Below the pieces are notes generated by a model. That model was not told where the DNA came from and did not search any database. It saw only the letters and a list, made by a program, of their open reading frames with translations. A stretch of DNA of 64,000 nt. It comes from Polaribacter sp. Hel_I_88 (GTDB lineage Bacteria; Bacteroidota; Bacteroidia; Flavobacteriales; Flavobacteriaceae). The DNA is taken from positions 3,358,001-3,422,000 of the forward strand of contig NZ_JHZZ01000001.1 of the NCBI RefSeq assembly GCF_000687935.1, given 5' to 3'. The position numbers and the translations under genes are program-made. Positions 53,271 through 61,963 of the stretch are shown here, one piece after another (position 1 is the first letter of the stretch; each line of letters opens with the position of its first letter).

Positions 53271-53330
53271 CATTGCGAGGCCTTTTCAGCCGAAGCAATC
53301 TGTTAGTTGTTACTTTCTGCACTTGACTTT
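53271..53330. repeat. Half unit of the GTCATTGCGAGG palindromic repeat
   Basis: GTCATTGCGAGG ... CCGAAGCAATCTGTTAGTTG ... CTTTCTGCACTTG matches the left half of the units in the 57.7-59.05 kb array. The right half is missing. Confidence 0.7.
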
Positions 53331-53340
53331 TGATGCTTTA

Positions 53341-53457
53341 ATCCAACTCCAAACCCCCTACTTCCAACCCCCAACTCCAAACTCCCAACTACAAACTCCC
53401 AACTCCCAACTCCCAACTCCCAACTCCCATCTCCAAACTCCCAACCCCCAACTCCTA
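53341..53457. repeat. CTCCCAA heptamer tract (G-rich on the minus strand)
   Basis: Degenerate and perfect copies of CTCCCAA, with at least four exact consecutive copies in the middle. The complementary strand reads GGGAGTT repeats, fitting the G3-N4-G3 quadruplex pattern. It lies at the 3' end of the 53455-54051 gene, and a related tract is at 56950-57125. Confidence 0.75.
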
Positions 53458-54051
53458 ATAATACAATCTAAAATCCAGCACTTTACAAGCCGTATAATAT
53501 TTTTGGTGCAACGCCTCAACAACAGTAAACATATTTTCGTCTTCTTTAAAAAGGTTAAAAAACGCTTTATCCAATTGTGAGCTTGAGATGCCATTGTAAG
53601 GATTGCCATACCCTGACACTGCTTTTGCACCCGTAATATCCAAAAAATACTGTGCTTCCTCCTCGTCTAAATCTAACACTTTGGCATTTGAGAAATGTAA
53701 AATCTTTCCTTGTAGGCTACCTTCAAAAAGTTCGGCAATTTCTTGGAAACTATAAAAATAATCATTGATACAAATGTTATTGGCTTCTCCTGGAATAATA
53801 AAATAGATGATTTCATAATCTTTAAAATTATGATCTTCAGACACTAATGCTGTTAAACTAGCTTCTAAACCTTCAATGGTGTCGCAAGTTTGATAAATAC
53901 TAGTGATGCCAAATTGCATGGTCAACTGCTCTAAGTCTTGCTGGGCTTCAGTAATTAGGTGGGTTTCAATGTCATCAACGGCTTCTAAACAGTATATAAA
54001 ATAGTCTGTTGTGGCATCTTCATGTGGTAATTGTGGTCTTTTTTGTAACAA
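53455..54051 (-). CDS. Conserved hypothetical protein (DUF6642-like)
   Basis: A 198-residue protein with an N-terminal DYFIYCLEAVDDIETHL stretch and a central alpha/beta core (YEIIYFIIPGEANNICINDYFYSFQEIAEL, GKILHFSNAKVLDL). FSNAKVLDL-type caspase-like CHAT folds look similar, but no catalytic Cys is evident. The start is a TTG at 54051; an in-frame TGA lies two codons upstream and no suitable ATG exists. I recall this as DUF6642, with moderate certainty. Confidence 0.65.
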   Translation of the reverse strand: MLQKRPQLPHEDATTDYFIYCLEAVDDIETHLITEAQQDLEQLTMQFGITSIYQTCDTIEGLEASLTALVSEDHNFKDYEIIYFIIPGEANNICINDYFYSFQEIAELFEGSLQGKILHFSNAKVLDLDEEEAQYFLDITGAKAVSGYGNPYNGISSSQLDKAFFNLFKEDENMFTVVEALHQKYYTACKVLDFRLYY

Positions 54052-54139
54052 ATGTCAAATTTTATCTACGATCATAAAGTGCAAAATTAATAAAAGGATA
54101 CAAGAAAAACAGCGAATCTTTCCTTTTTAAAACATAGGG

Positions 54140-54682
54140 TTAGGGAACTAAAAATTCACCATTCCAATCTCCATTAACTTTAGAAAACAATGCTCTAATA
54201 TGATTTGGTCTTTTTAATCGCAAATATTCAATGGACGTTGGTAGTAATTGTACAGGACAAAAATAATGCTCGTTAGCATTGTACTCAACGTTATCAGGGT
54301 TTGTAATCAGAGTGCCAGGTGCTTTTTCTGTTGTGTAATCTTTACGAGCAGCACTTTGTACAGTATGCCAATAGGTTGCAATTTGCTTAGGATCTGTAAT
54401 CAATGCAGCTGTGCCTTCTACTCGTACCTGAAGCAATTTTTTAGGGTGATAAAACAAAGCACTAAAGGCAGCGTTTTTGTGAAAGTCTTGTATTTTTGCT
54501 GTTCTTTGATCCGTAAAAAACACCAAACTCATAGCTGGTCCTGTTTTTCTTAAAACAACAGTGCGCTGTTTTGGGACGCCATTGCTTATTGTTGCCAACG
54601 TAAAATAACGAAATGGATGTCTTTTTTTTGTGTGACCATGAACAAATTCTTGTTGTATGTCTGCTAAGAGTTGATTTTTCAA
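54140..54682 (-). CDS. Pyridoxamine 5'-phosphate oxidase-family flavoprotein
   Basis: A 180-residue split-barrel FMN protein: FRYFTLATISNGVPKQRTVVLRK, LVFFTDQRTAKIQDF and a C-terminal LKRPNHIRALFSKVNGDW. It is related to PNPOx but closer to the Alr4036-like branch, so an FMN-binding role with an unknown substrate. Single gene. Confidence 0.88.
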   Translation of the reverse strand: MKNQLLADIQQEFVHGHTKKRHPFRYFTLATISNGVPKQRTVVLRKTGPAMSLVFFTDQRTAKIQDFHKNAAFSALFYHPKKLLQVRVEGTAALITDPKQIATYWHTVQSAARKDYTTEKAPGTLITNPDNVEYNANEHYFCPVQLLPTSIEYLRLKRPNHIRALFSKVNGDWNGEFLVP

Positions 54683-54845
54683 TGCGTTAGGTTTTAAATT
54701 GTTTATGGCATACTGTTATACATAATGCACGAATATAAACGCTTTTTTTGAAGATACCTTTATGGGATGGATTGAATCTTATCAAACAAGAGTACCATAT
54801 CAATTTTATCGATAGAGCCATTAATAAATAGTAATCATAAAAAAG

Positions 54846-54874
54846 AATGAACATTCATTTTACTTCTATCTTTG
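54846..54874 (+). promoter_or_regulatory. TetR-like operator and promoter of the nitroreductase-alcohol dehydrogenase operon
   Basis: AATGA-ACAT-TCATT (54846-54859) is a TetR-type palindrome in the -33 region, followed by TATCTTTG (54867-54874). No TetR gene is in the window. Confidence 0.45.
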
Positions 54875-54931
54875 CATGCTGAAGTACAAATACAAAATTA
54901 AAAAATAACAATACTTTATAAAAAGAATCAT

Positions 54932-55564
54932 ATGGAATTATTAGATAAATTAAATTGGCGCTATGCTGCCAAAGCCATGAATGGTGAAACAGTCCCTGAA
55001 TATAAAATTGATCGTATTTTAGAAGCTGCACGTTTAGCACCCACGTCTAGTGGTTTGCAACCTTTTGAAATCATTGTGATTAAAAATCAAGCTATCAAAG
55101 AAGCCATCAAACCTGTTGCGTGGAATCAATCTGTGATTACTGACTGCTCTCACCTACTAGTTTTTGCTGCTTGGGATACCTATACAGCAGAGCGTATCAA
55201 CCACATATTCGATTTAACCAACGAGATTCGTGGTTTTAAAAACGAAGGTTGGGAAAATTATCGTCAAATGTTATTGAACTCGTATCCGCAAAAAGATGCT
55301 GAAGAAAACTTTAACCACGCTGCAAAACAAGCCTACATTGCTTTTGCAAATGCCATTACTGCTGCTGCGTACGAAGAGGTAGATGCCACACCTTTAGAGG
55401 GTTTTGATGCTACTGAAGTTGATAAAATATTAGGATTGCGTGACAAAGGCTTACGAAGTGCTGTTTTATTGCCTATTGGGTACAGACAAGAGGACAAAGA
55501 TTGGTTGGTAAACTTGGTAAAGGTTCGTAAACCTATAAAGGAGTTAGTAACCGTAATTGAATAA
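54932..55564 (+). CDS. Nitroreductase-family NAD(P)H oxidoreductase
   Basis: A 210-residue FMN enzyme: NWRYAAKAMNGE, LAPTSSGLQPFEIIVIK, and the C-terminal VDATPLEGFDATEVDKILGLRDKG. Similar to the 51590 enzyme but a separate lineage. Its stop is 39 bp before the alcohol dehydrogenase start, so they form one operon. Together they suggest detoxification of nitro or aldehyde compounds. Confidence 0.92.
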   Translation: MELLDKLNWRYAAKAMNGETVPEYKIDRILEAARLAPTSSGLQPFEIIVIKNQAIKEAIKPVAWNQSVITDCSHLLVFAAWDTYTAERINHIFDLTNEIRGFKNEGWENYRQMLLNSYPQKDAEENFNHAAKQAYIAFANAITAAAYEEVDATPLEGFDATEVDKILGLRDKGLRSAVLLPIGYRQEDKDWLVNLVKVRKPIKELVTVIE

Positions 55565-55603
55565 CACAACCATTGTAAAATCAATGATAAAAAAAGAAAC
55601 AAG

Positions 55604-56764
55604 ATGAACAATTTTGAATTTAAGAACCCTACCAAGATTATATTTGGGAAGGATACCATTAAAAATATAGCCAACGAGATTCCTGAAAATGCTAAAGTTT
55701 TAGTGCTATATGGTGGAGGAAGTATCAAGAAAAATGGCATTTACGAGCAAGTAACAGCGGCATTAGCAAATGTCAATTTTATTGAGTTTGGAGGTATTCC
55801 TGCCAATCCTGAATATGCTATTTTACTAGAGGCATTGCAAGTTATTAAAAAAGAAAACATTACCTATTTATTAGCTGTGGGTGGGGGTTCTGTGATCGAC
55901 GGAACTAAATTTTTATCGGCTGCTGCCCTATTTGAAGGCGATACTCCTTGGGATATTTTAGCCAAAAACATCCGTACAGAAAAAGGGATGCCTTTTGGAA
56001 CGGTCTTAACCTTACCAGCTACAGGGTCTGAAATGAACTCAGGGGCTGTAATTACCAGAGAAGACACCAAAGAAAAACTAGCCATGGGTGGCCCAGGCTT
56101 GTTTCCTGTGTTTTCTATTTTAGATCCTCAAGTGATTAGCTCTATTCCTCAACGTCAATTGGCAAACGGATTGATGGATGCTTTTACCCATGTGTTAGAA
56201 CAATACATGACCTATCCTATTGATGCTTTGTTACAAGATCGTTTTGCAGAAAGCATCTTGCAAACCATTATAGAGGTTGCACCTAAAGTGTTAAAAGATC
56301 CTACAGATTATAAAGCCGCTGCTAATTTTATGTGGAGTTGTACCATGGCTTTAAATGGCTTAATTCAAAAAGGTGTGCCTACAGATTGGGCAGTGCATGC
56401 TATGGGGCACGAACTAACAGCCTTATTTGGTATTGATCATGCACGTACGTTAGCCATCATTGCTCCAAGTCATTATGAATTTAATTTTGAGGCTAAAAAA
56501 GAAAAGTTAGCACAATATGGGGAACGTGTGTGGAACATTACAGAAGGCACTCTTGAAGAAAAAGCAAAAGCGGCTATCCAACAAACGGTTGCTTTTTTTC
56601 ATGAAATAGGCATCGACACAAAATTATCGGACTATACAAAAGAGTATGAAGGTACAGCAGAAATCATAGCAAAACGCTTTACAGAGCGTGGTTGGGAAGG
56701 TTTAGGAGAGCATCAATCGTTGTCTCCAGACAAGGTTGCTGAAATTGTTAAAATGGCCTATTAG
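55604..56764 (+). CDS. yqhD: Iron-containing alcohol dehydrogenase, YqhD-like
   Basis: A 386-residue group III dehydrogenase: NPTKIIFGKDTIKNI, the NADP-binding GGGSVIDGTK and metal-ligand region NGLMDAFTHVLEQYMT and VHAMGHELTALFGIDHARTLA. YqhD-type enzymes reduce aldehydes with NADPH. It follows the nitroreductase in an operon. Confidence 0.94.
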   Translation: MNNFEFKNPTKIIFGKDTIKNIANEIPENAKVLVLYGGGSIKKNGIYEQVTAALANVNFIEFGGIPANPEYAILLEALQVIKKENITYLLAVGGGSVIDGTKFLSAAALFEGDTPWDILAKNIRTEKGMPFGTVLTLPATGSEMNSGAVITREDTKEKLAMGGPGLFPVFSILDPQVISSIPQRQLANGLMDAFTHVLEQYMTYPIDALLQDRFAESILQTIIEVAPKVLKDPTDYKAAANFMWSCTMALNGLIQKGVPTDWAVHAMGHELTALFGIDHARTLAIIAPSHYEFNFEAKKEKLAQYGERVWNITEGTLEEKAKAAIQQTVAFFHEIGIDTKLSDYTKEYEGTAEIIAKRFTERGWEGLGEHQSLSPDKVAEIVKMAY

Positions 56765-56792
56765 GTTAGCAGCCATTAGCCTACATAAAAAA

Positions 56793-56920
56793 AGGTTGTC
56801 TAAAAAGTAGATGTATTGTCAACTTGAATGTATTTCAGGTGCTTATAGTGTTCAATAATCATTATAGGAAACTGCTAAAATAAGTTCAGCATGACAAGTT
56901 TACGATGTTTTAGACAACCT
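56793..56920. repeat. Palindromic element between yqhD and the heptamer tract
   Basis: AGGTTGTCTAAAA (56793-56805) and TTTTAGACAACCT (56908-56920) are perfect 13-bp inverted repeats 102 bp apart. The interior resembles a common flavobacterial repeat (TTGTCAACTTGAATGTATTTCAGG ends near AGTTCAGCATGACAA). The T-run after 56920 also makes it a terminator for yqhD. Confidence 0.65.
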
Positions 56921-56949
56921 CTTTTTTTTTTATCATACTGTTCTTTTCA

Positions 56950-57125
56950 AACAACGCCCCACTTCAAACCCCCAACCTCCCCACACCAAACTCCCAACTC
57001 CCCACTCCCCACTACCAACTCCTAACCCCAAACTCCCCACTTCCAGCTCCCAACTCCCAACTCCCAACTCCCAACTCCCCACTCCCAACTCCCAACCCCC
57101 AACTTCTAACCCCCACACCCCACTT
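56950..57125. repeat. Second CTCCCAA heptamer tract
   Basis: About 175 bp of CTCCCAA and close variants (CCCCAAC, CTCCCCA). Around 57053-57085 there are several perfect copies. The minus strand is GGGAGTT-rich, quadruplex-compatible. It ends just before the 57185 gene. Confidence 0.75.
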
Positions 57126-57184
57126 CCAATAATCAAAAATATTCTTATATTTAGGGCACTTTTAGAATATGAAACACACAATGT

Positions 57185-57643
57185 ATGGAGCTTAAGGAAC
57201 TGAAACAAAGAAATACGGAACATGATAAACAATTGGTAATTGCCTATGAACAATTCAACAAGATGCTAACCGCTTTGCAAAAAGAAGACATCACCCAAGA
57301 AATTGTAATTTTTATCAATACGAAAGTGGAAGCCATCAATTCTATGAAAAATTCAGATAATGAATTGAAAAAAGAACTTAAAAAAGCACAAGGCTGTATT
57401 TTAAATAAGGTTGAAAAAGAGTTAAAACTAGTCCCAAAACATTATTATAGAAGTACTTGGTTGGCTTTGGGCATGGCTGCATTTGGCATTCCTTTGGGGC
57501 TTATTTTTGGCGTAAGCCTTGGCAATATGGGTTTTTTAGGCATTGGATTGCCTATTGGTATGGTCATTGGGTTGTCTGTAGGCACTGCTATGGATAAAAA
57601 AGCTTTTGAAGAAGGCAGGCAATTGGACTTGGAACTTAGATAA
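57185..57643 (+). CDS. Hypothetical membrane protein with Gly-rich helices
   Basis: A 152-residue protein: a helical charged N-terminal half (about 1-85) and two Gly-rich hydrophobic segments (WLALGMAAFGIPLGLIFGVSLG, MGFLGIGLPIGMVIGLSVG) with glycine-zipper spacing, ending in a charged tail. Family not recognised. Probably inner membrane. Confidence 0.65.
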   Translation: MELKELKQRNTEHDKQLVIAYEQFNKMLTALQKEDITQEIVIFINTKVEAINSMKNSDNELKKELKKAQGCILNKVEKELKLVPKHYYRSTWLALGMAAFGIPLGLIFGVSLGNMGFLGIGLPIGMVIGLSVGTAMDKKAFEEGRQLDLELR

Positions 57644-57684
57644 AAAGGTTTGCGTTTAGTGCTAACAAAGCTACATAAAAACAA

Positions 57685-59045
57685 GTCATTGCGAGGCTTT
57701 TTTTAGCCGAAGCAATCTGTTAGTTATTACTTTCTGCACTGGGTGTGCTTAACTGGGTGTGCTTACTGTTGTTTGCTAACTCTTGCGTGGGATTGCTTCG
57801 TACCTCGCAATGACGGGCGTTATTATTAATTCAATAATGTTTTTAACAAAACTACATAAACACAAGTCATTGCGAGGCTTTTTTCAGCCGAAGCAATCTG
57901 TTAGTTATTACTTTCTGCACTTGGTGTGCTTAACTGAGTGTGCTCACTGTTGTCTGCCTACTCATACGTGGGGTTGCTTCGTACCTCGCAATGACTACGA
58001 ATTCTTTACTAATAAGGACTTGTTATTAACAAAAATAATTAACACAAGTCATTGCGAGGCTTTTTTAGCCGAAGCAATCTGTTAGTTAAAGCTCTCTGCT
58101 TTTATAATAAATTATCCCAATTAGGATTCATACTTTCTATCAATGCTATTTTCTTTGCTCTATTACCTGCTTTTAATTGTTTTTCTTTAGCAATAGCATC
58201 CCCAATCATTTGAAAAGCTTCAAAATATACTAATTTATTCAAATTGTATATAGCTGTAAAAGATTTCTTATTTGTTTTACTGCGATGTTGTTTTAATCTT
58301 TGTTCTAGATCTGATGTAACACCAATGTATAAGGTTGTGTTATTTTTATTGGTTAAAATGTATACAAAACCTGGTTTCATTTTTTTTTAGTTTTAAAGCG
58401 TCATTGCGAGGCTTTTTGTGCCGAAGCAATCTGTTAGTTATTACTTTCTGCACTTGGTGTGCTTAACTGAGTGTGCTCACTGTTGTGTGCATACTCGTGC
58501 GTGGGTTTGCCAAGTTTGCTTCGTATTCTCGCAACAGGCTACACCTCCTCGCAATGACGGACGTTATTATAAATTTAATAACGTTTCCTAACAAAACCCC
58601 ATAAACACAAGTCATTGCGAGGCGTTTTTCAGCCGAAGCAATCTGTTAGTTATTACTTTCTGCTTAAAGTGTGCTTAACTGTGTTTTTTCACTCTTGTTT
58701 GCTTACTCTTGCGTGAGTTTGCTTCGTACCTCGCAATGACTACGAAGTCTTTACTAATAAGGACTTGTTATTAACAAAAATAATTAATACTCGTCATTGC
58801 GAGGCTTTTTCAGCCGTGGCAATCTGTTAGTTATTACTTTCTGCACTTGGTGTGCTTAACTGAGTGTGCTCACTGTTGTGTGCATACTTGTGCGTGGGTT
58901 TGCCACGTTTGCTTCGTATTCTCGCAACAGGCTACACCTCCTCGCAATGACGGACGTTATTATAAATTTAATAACGTTTCCTAACAAAACCCCATAAACA
59001 CAAGTCATTGCGAGGCTTTTTTCAGCCGAAGCAATCTGTTAGTTA
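57685..59045. repeat. Array of GTCATTGCGAGG/CCTCGCAATGAC palindromic repeat units
   Basis: Complete units run from GTCATTGCGAGG to CCTCGCAATGAC at 57685-57814, 57866-57995 and 58611-58740 (130 bp each), and at 58400-58558 and 58793-58951 (159 bp, with an insert). Half units lie at 58048 and 59004. The interior carries GCCGAAGCAATCTGTTAGT and TGCTTCGTA. Spacer sequences recur too, e.g. a block near 58560-58610 again near 58952-59003, so duplication is higher-order. A GIY-YIG gene lies inside the array. Confidence 0.8.
58102..58380 (-). CDS. GIY-YIG nuclease domain protein
   Basis: 92 residues: FVYILTNKNNTTLYIGVTSDLEQRLKQH (GIY-YIG core, Tyr and Arg conserved), the Glu of YFEAFQMIGDAIAKEKQLK, and NPNWDNLL at the end. 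This single-domain type is common in Flavobacteriia. It is flanked on both sides by palindromic repeat units, the left one truncated at its 3' end, suggesting the gene and the repeats spread or are acted on together. Confidence 0.9.
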   Translation of the reverse strand: MKPGFVYILTNKNNTTLYIGVTSDLEQRLKQHRSKTNKKSFTAIYNLNKLVYFEAFQMIGDAIAKEKQLKAGNRAKKIALIESMNPNWDNLL

Positions 59046-59056
59046 AAATATTCTGT

Positions 59057-61588
59057 TTATTGTTTTCCAGTTCCAATTGCAGAAATATACTCCCCAATAG
59101 GAATATCCATTGAAATACCTAAAAAGGCATTATTACCAAACTTTTGATTTTCAATAAAAGGAAAACCTATAGAAAAGTTTAAGTCTAAAGAATTATAAAA
59201 CCTTAAACCTGTTGCAAAACCAATATGCGAAAAATCGAAGTTTTGATCTGTTGTAAGATTTGCTAACTTATATAATAACCCTGAACCATAAACTGTTGCG
59301 TACCATTGATTGATAAAAGGATTGGGCTGGTTTTTTAAATCATCTTTATTTATGATAGATGTTGCCATATTTTTGGTGTAATCACTATTTTTAAAGCTCT
59401 TAATTTTTAATTTATATCCAAGTTTTTCTGATGCAAAACCTATTGAACTTATATAATTAGTTACACCATCCGATTCATATTTATATTTTTTTAGCAAAAC
59501 ATTTTGACCTATGCCAATTGTAAAATAAATTGAGTGCCTACCATAATCATTTTCTCTATTATATTGTTCTACAAAAGTATTTAAAAAGGATAAAATATCT
59601 ATTTCTATGATTTCCTCTTCACTATTAACAATGGTGTATTTTTCAATGCCATTTAAAAGTTTTTCATAAATTCTTCGGAATTTTTGTAAATTATCATCTT
59701 TGCTATCCATTGTACTTACAATAAAATTATGCGATTGATCAAGTAGCTGAAGTATAAATGAAAAAGTATTAGCTTTATCTAACCGATCTATATTAGAGAT
59801 AAATTCAAAAAATGATATAATATCTTGATTAAGTTCTAAATGATTTAATTCTTTTGGTGTTAAATAATATTTCATCAAAGGAATTATCCCGTCTGTAGCT
59901 TTAATTATTTTATCTATAATTGCATCATTTGCACTATCTGTAACAAATAGTTTTGCTTTAATAAGTTGGGGTAAAACATCTTCTTCAAAATACAAAACAT
60001 CATCTATTTTTAATTCATCCTTTTCAGATAATTTTTTTGTTTTTATATATAAATCAGCAAAAAAATCTACATTGTTTTTTAAAAATAAGGAATCATTTTT
60101 ATTAAAGTTTTCAGAAATAATTTCTTTAGACACATTACCCATAATTTGTTTTAAAAAACTTAAATCTTTAATAGCTAGTTCTTTTAATTCTTCTTGGTAT
60201 ACATTAAATACATTCTTAAAGGTATTAAGAGCTGAAATATCTATTTTATTTAATTTTCTAGTAAAACTTTTAAGTTTAAATTCATTAATTTTATTTGTAA
60301 CATTTTCATTATACCATACAACAGTATCATAGGTTATAGAATCTTGTTTTCTGATCTCTTGAAGTTGACTTGTAATTGAAGTATAATATTTTTTTAAATC
60401 AGCATTAAAGGTAAAATCTTCTTCATATAAATTTTTAAACACGCCCACTTGTGCTTTTAATGATGACAAAATATTTTTGTTTTGAATGGTATCAGTAGTT
60501 TTTTTGTTAATTTCTTTAATTAAATAATATATTGTGTCTATCTTAATTTTTAGGTCTGGTAAATAATCGTGATAATTTTCAACTATTTTTTTTGTGCTCT
60601 CTAAATTTGTTCTTAAATAATCTTGATGATTACCCGTATAATTTTCAAATTTTTCAATGGGAGATATGCTTTCATTTAAAACATTATTTACCTCATTAAA
60701 TTTTTCATTATATAATTTTATTTGACTAAGCACTTGACTAATTTTTACTGAAACTTCTACAGCATTTATAAATTTTGAATCTTTATTATGTTTTGCTAAT
60801 TGTTCAAATAAATTATCTTGATTGTTTAAAACTGTTTTAGACTCGTTTAAATACAAGTCTTTTATGTTTTTTAATTTTGTGTAATCTTTATTTTTTAAAA
60901 TATTTTTTACATATTTATAACTATTTAAATATGAGGTTACTACGTTATCTATAGATTGTTTTAAATCAATTAATACAATACTATCACTTTTTTTAACCTT
61001 AGCATTTTTAATAGATTCAAAATTATCTTCGTAGAACTTAGAAGCCTTAAAGTCTATTTTAGAGTCAAAATCAAAAAAACCTCTACTTTTTAAAAGTTTG
61101 TTATTACTTAAGGAAGTGCCAATAATATCAATTAAAAATTGTTTTTTTAATTTTTTGGATATTTCTGGTTTTATGGAATCATAATATTTTGTAATAGTAG
61201 CATCTTTTTTTTCCTTATAATATATTTGCTCATAAATATTAGCAAACCCAATAATTAATGAATAGTTGGTAGATAGTTCTAAAAGTTCTTTTTCAATAAT
61301 ATTTTGATTTTTTTCATCAATTAAAGTAGTAATGCTATTTTGTAAAAAAAGCTTTGTAGTGTAATGGTAATTAGGAAGTTTTTTAAATACAAATCGTTTT
61401 AAACCTTCTCTTTTTAATTCATTTTGTTTGCGAACTAAAACTTTTCTTAAAGCATCAACATCAATAGTTCCTTTGCCAAAGGTTAATGATTCTAAGCCTA
61501 CAGATAATGATGGATCTTGACTTTCTTGTGCAGCGAGTTGTACATTAAAAAAAAGAATGATAATTAAAGTTAGTTGAAATGATTTCAT
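59057..61588 (-). CDS. Large secreted or outer-membrane protein of unknown function
   Basis: An 843-residue protein. A signal peptide (cut after AAQ) is followed by about 600 residues of predominantly helical, Lys/Asn/Ile-rich sequence, then a beta-rich last 150 (YGRHSIYFTIGIGQNVLL ... LGISMDIPIGEYIS) ending like an outer-membrane strand. This suggests an exported helical stalk with a C-terminal barrel or anchor. No homology recognised. It is followed by half a repeat unit and sits beside the DprA/RecQ-PRTase genes but has its own leader. Confidence 0.7.
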   Translation of the reverse strand: MKSFQLTLIIILFFNVQLAAQESQDPSLSVGLESLTFGKGTIDVDALRKVLVRKQNELKREGLKRFVFKKLPNYHYTTKLFLQNSITTLIDEKNQNIIEKELLELSTNYSLIIGFANIYEQIYYKEKKDATITKYYDSIKPEISKKLKKQFLIDIIGTSLSNNKLLKSRGFFDFDSKIDFKASKFYEDNFESIKNAKVKKSDSIVLIDLKQSIDNVVTSYLNSYKYVKNILKNKDYTKLKNIKDLYLNESKTVLNNQDNLFEQLAKHNKDSKFINAVEVSVKISQVLSQIKLYNEKFNEVNNVLNESISPIEKFENYTGNHQDYLRTNLESTKKIVENYHDYLPDLKIKIDTIYYLIKEINKKTTDTIQNKNILSSLKAQVGVFKNLYEEDFTFNADLKKYYTSITSQLQEIRKQDSITYDTVVWYNENVTNKINEFKLKSFTRKLNKIDISALNTFKNVFNVYQEELKELAIKDLSFLKQIMGNVSKEIISENFNKNDSLFLKNNVDFFADLYIKTKKLSEKDELKIDDVLYFEEDVLPQLIKAKLFVTDSANDAIIDKIIKATDGIIPLMKYYLTPKELNHLELNQDIISFFEFISNIDRLDKANTFSFILQLLDQSHNFIVSTMDSKDDNLQKFRRIYEKLLNGIEKYTIVNSEEEIIEIDILSFLNTFVEQYNRENDYGRHSIYFTIGIGQNVLLKKYKYESDGVTNYISSIGFASEKLGYKLKIKSFKNSDYTKNMATSIINKDDLKNQPNPFINQWYATVYGSGLLYKLANLTTDQNFDFSHIGFATGLRFYNSLDLNFSIGFPFIENQKFGNNAFLGISMDIPIGEYISAIGTGKQ

Positions 61589-61963
61589 AATAGTTTTTTT
61601 AATAAATATAGTTAGTTGATTTATAAGTGTTTATAAAAATACTAATAAAATTATTAAAAAGCCCTACCTACAAATAGGTATATTTTAGAAAATCAATACT
61701 TTAAGTTTTTTTAAAGACAAGAAAGCCATATATGTGGCTAAGAACAAATGTAAAAACTAATACCAATAACTATAATTATGTCAAATAAGTAAATTTGTTA
61801 AAGAAATACCTGTAAAATGTACCATGTCACGCTTAACTACTTCTTGCATTTTATTTCTAGGAAACAAAATAGCTTTTACCAATCTATTAATTATTTTTTC
61901 TTTAAAAATATTGGTTGGTGAACCATCAGATATAAATATTTGTATGGTTTGTGGACGTATTTT
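61589..61963. other. Gene-free region between the large secreted protein and DprA-like genes
   Basis: 375 bp of AT-rich DNA. No convincing ORF or strong hairpin is seen; a plus-strand frame that runs into the DprA gene is antisense and rejected. Confidence 0.4.

Noticed and set aside
53323..53580. Plus-strand ORF with repeated QLQTPNSQLPTPN
   Set aside because: It is the translation of the CTCCCAA repeat tract and overlaps the 3' end of the real minus-strand gene.
53341..57125. CRISPR array
   Set aside because: The heptamer tracts have no spacers and no cas genes are nearby; the 130/159-bp units are too long and palindromic.
56933..57253. Minus-strand ORF with repeated WELGVGS
   Set aside because: It is the translation of the second heptamer tract; no real protein.
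57783..58085. Plus-strand 100-codon ORF
   Set aside because: It is made of the palindromic repeat units and reads through them; no protein family features.
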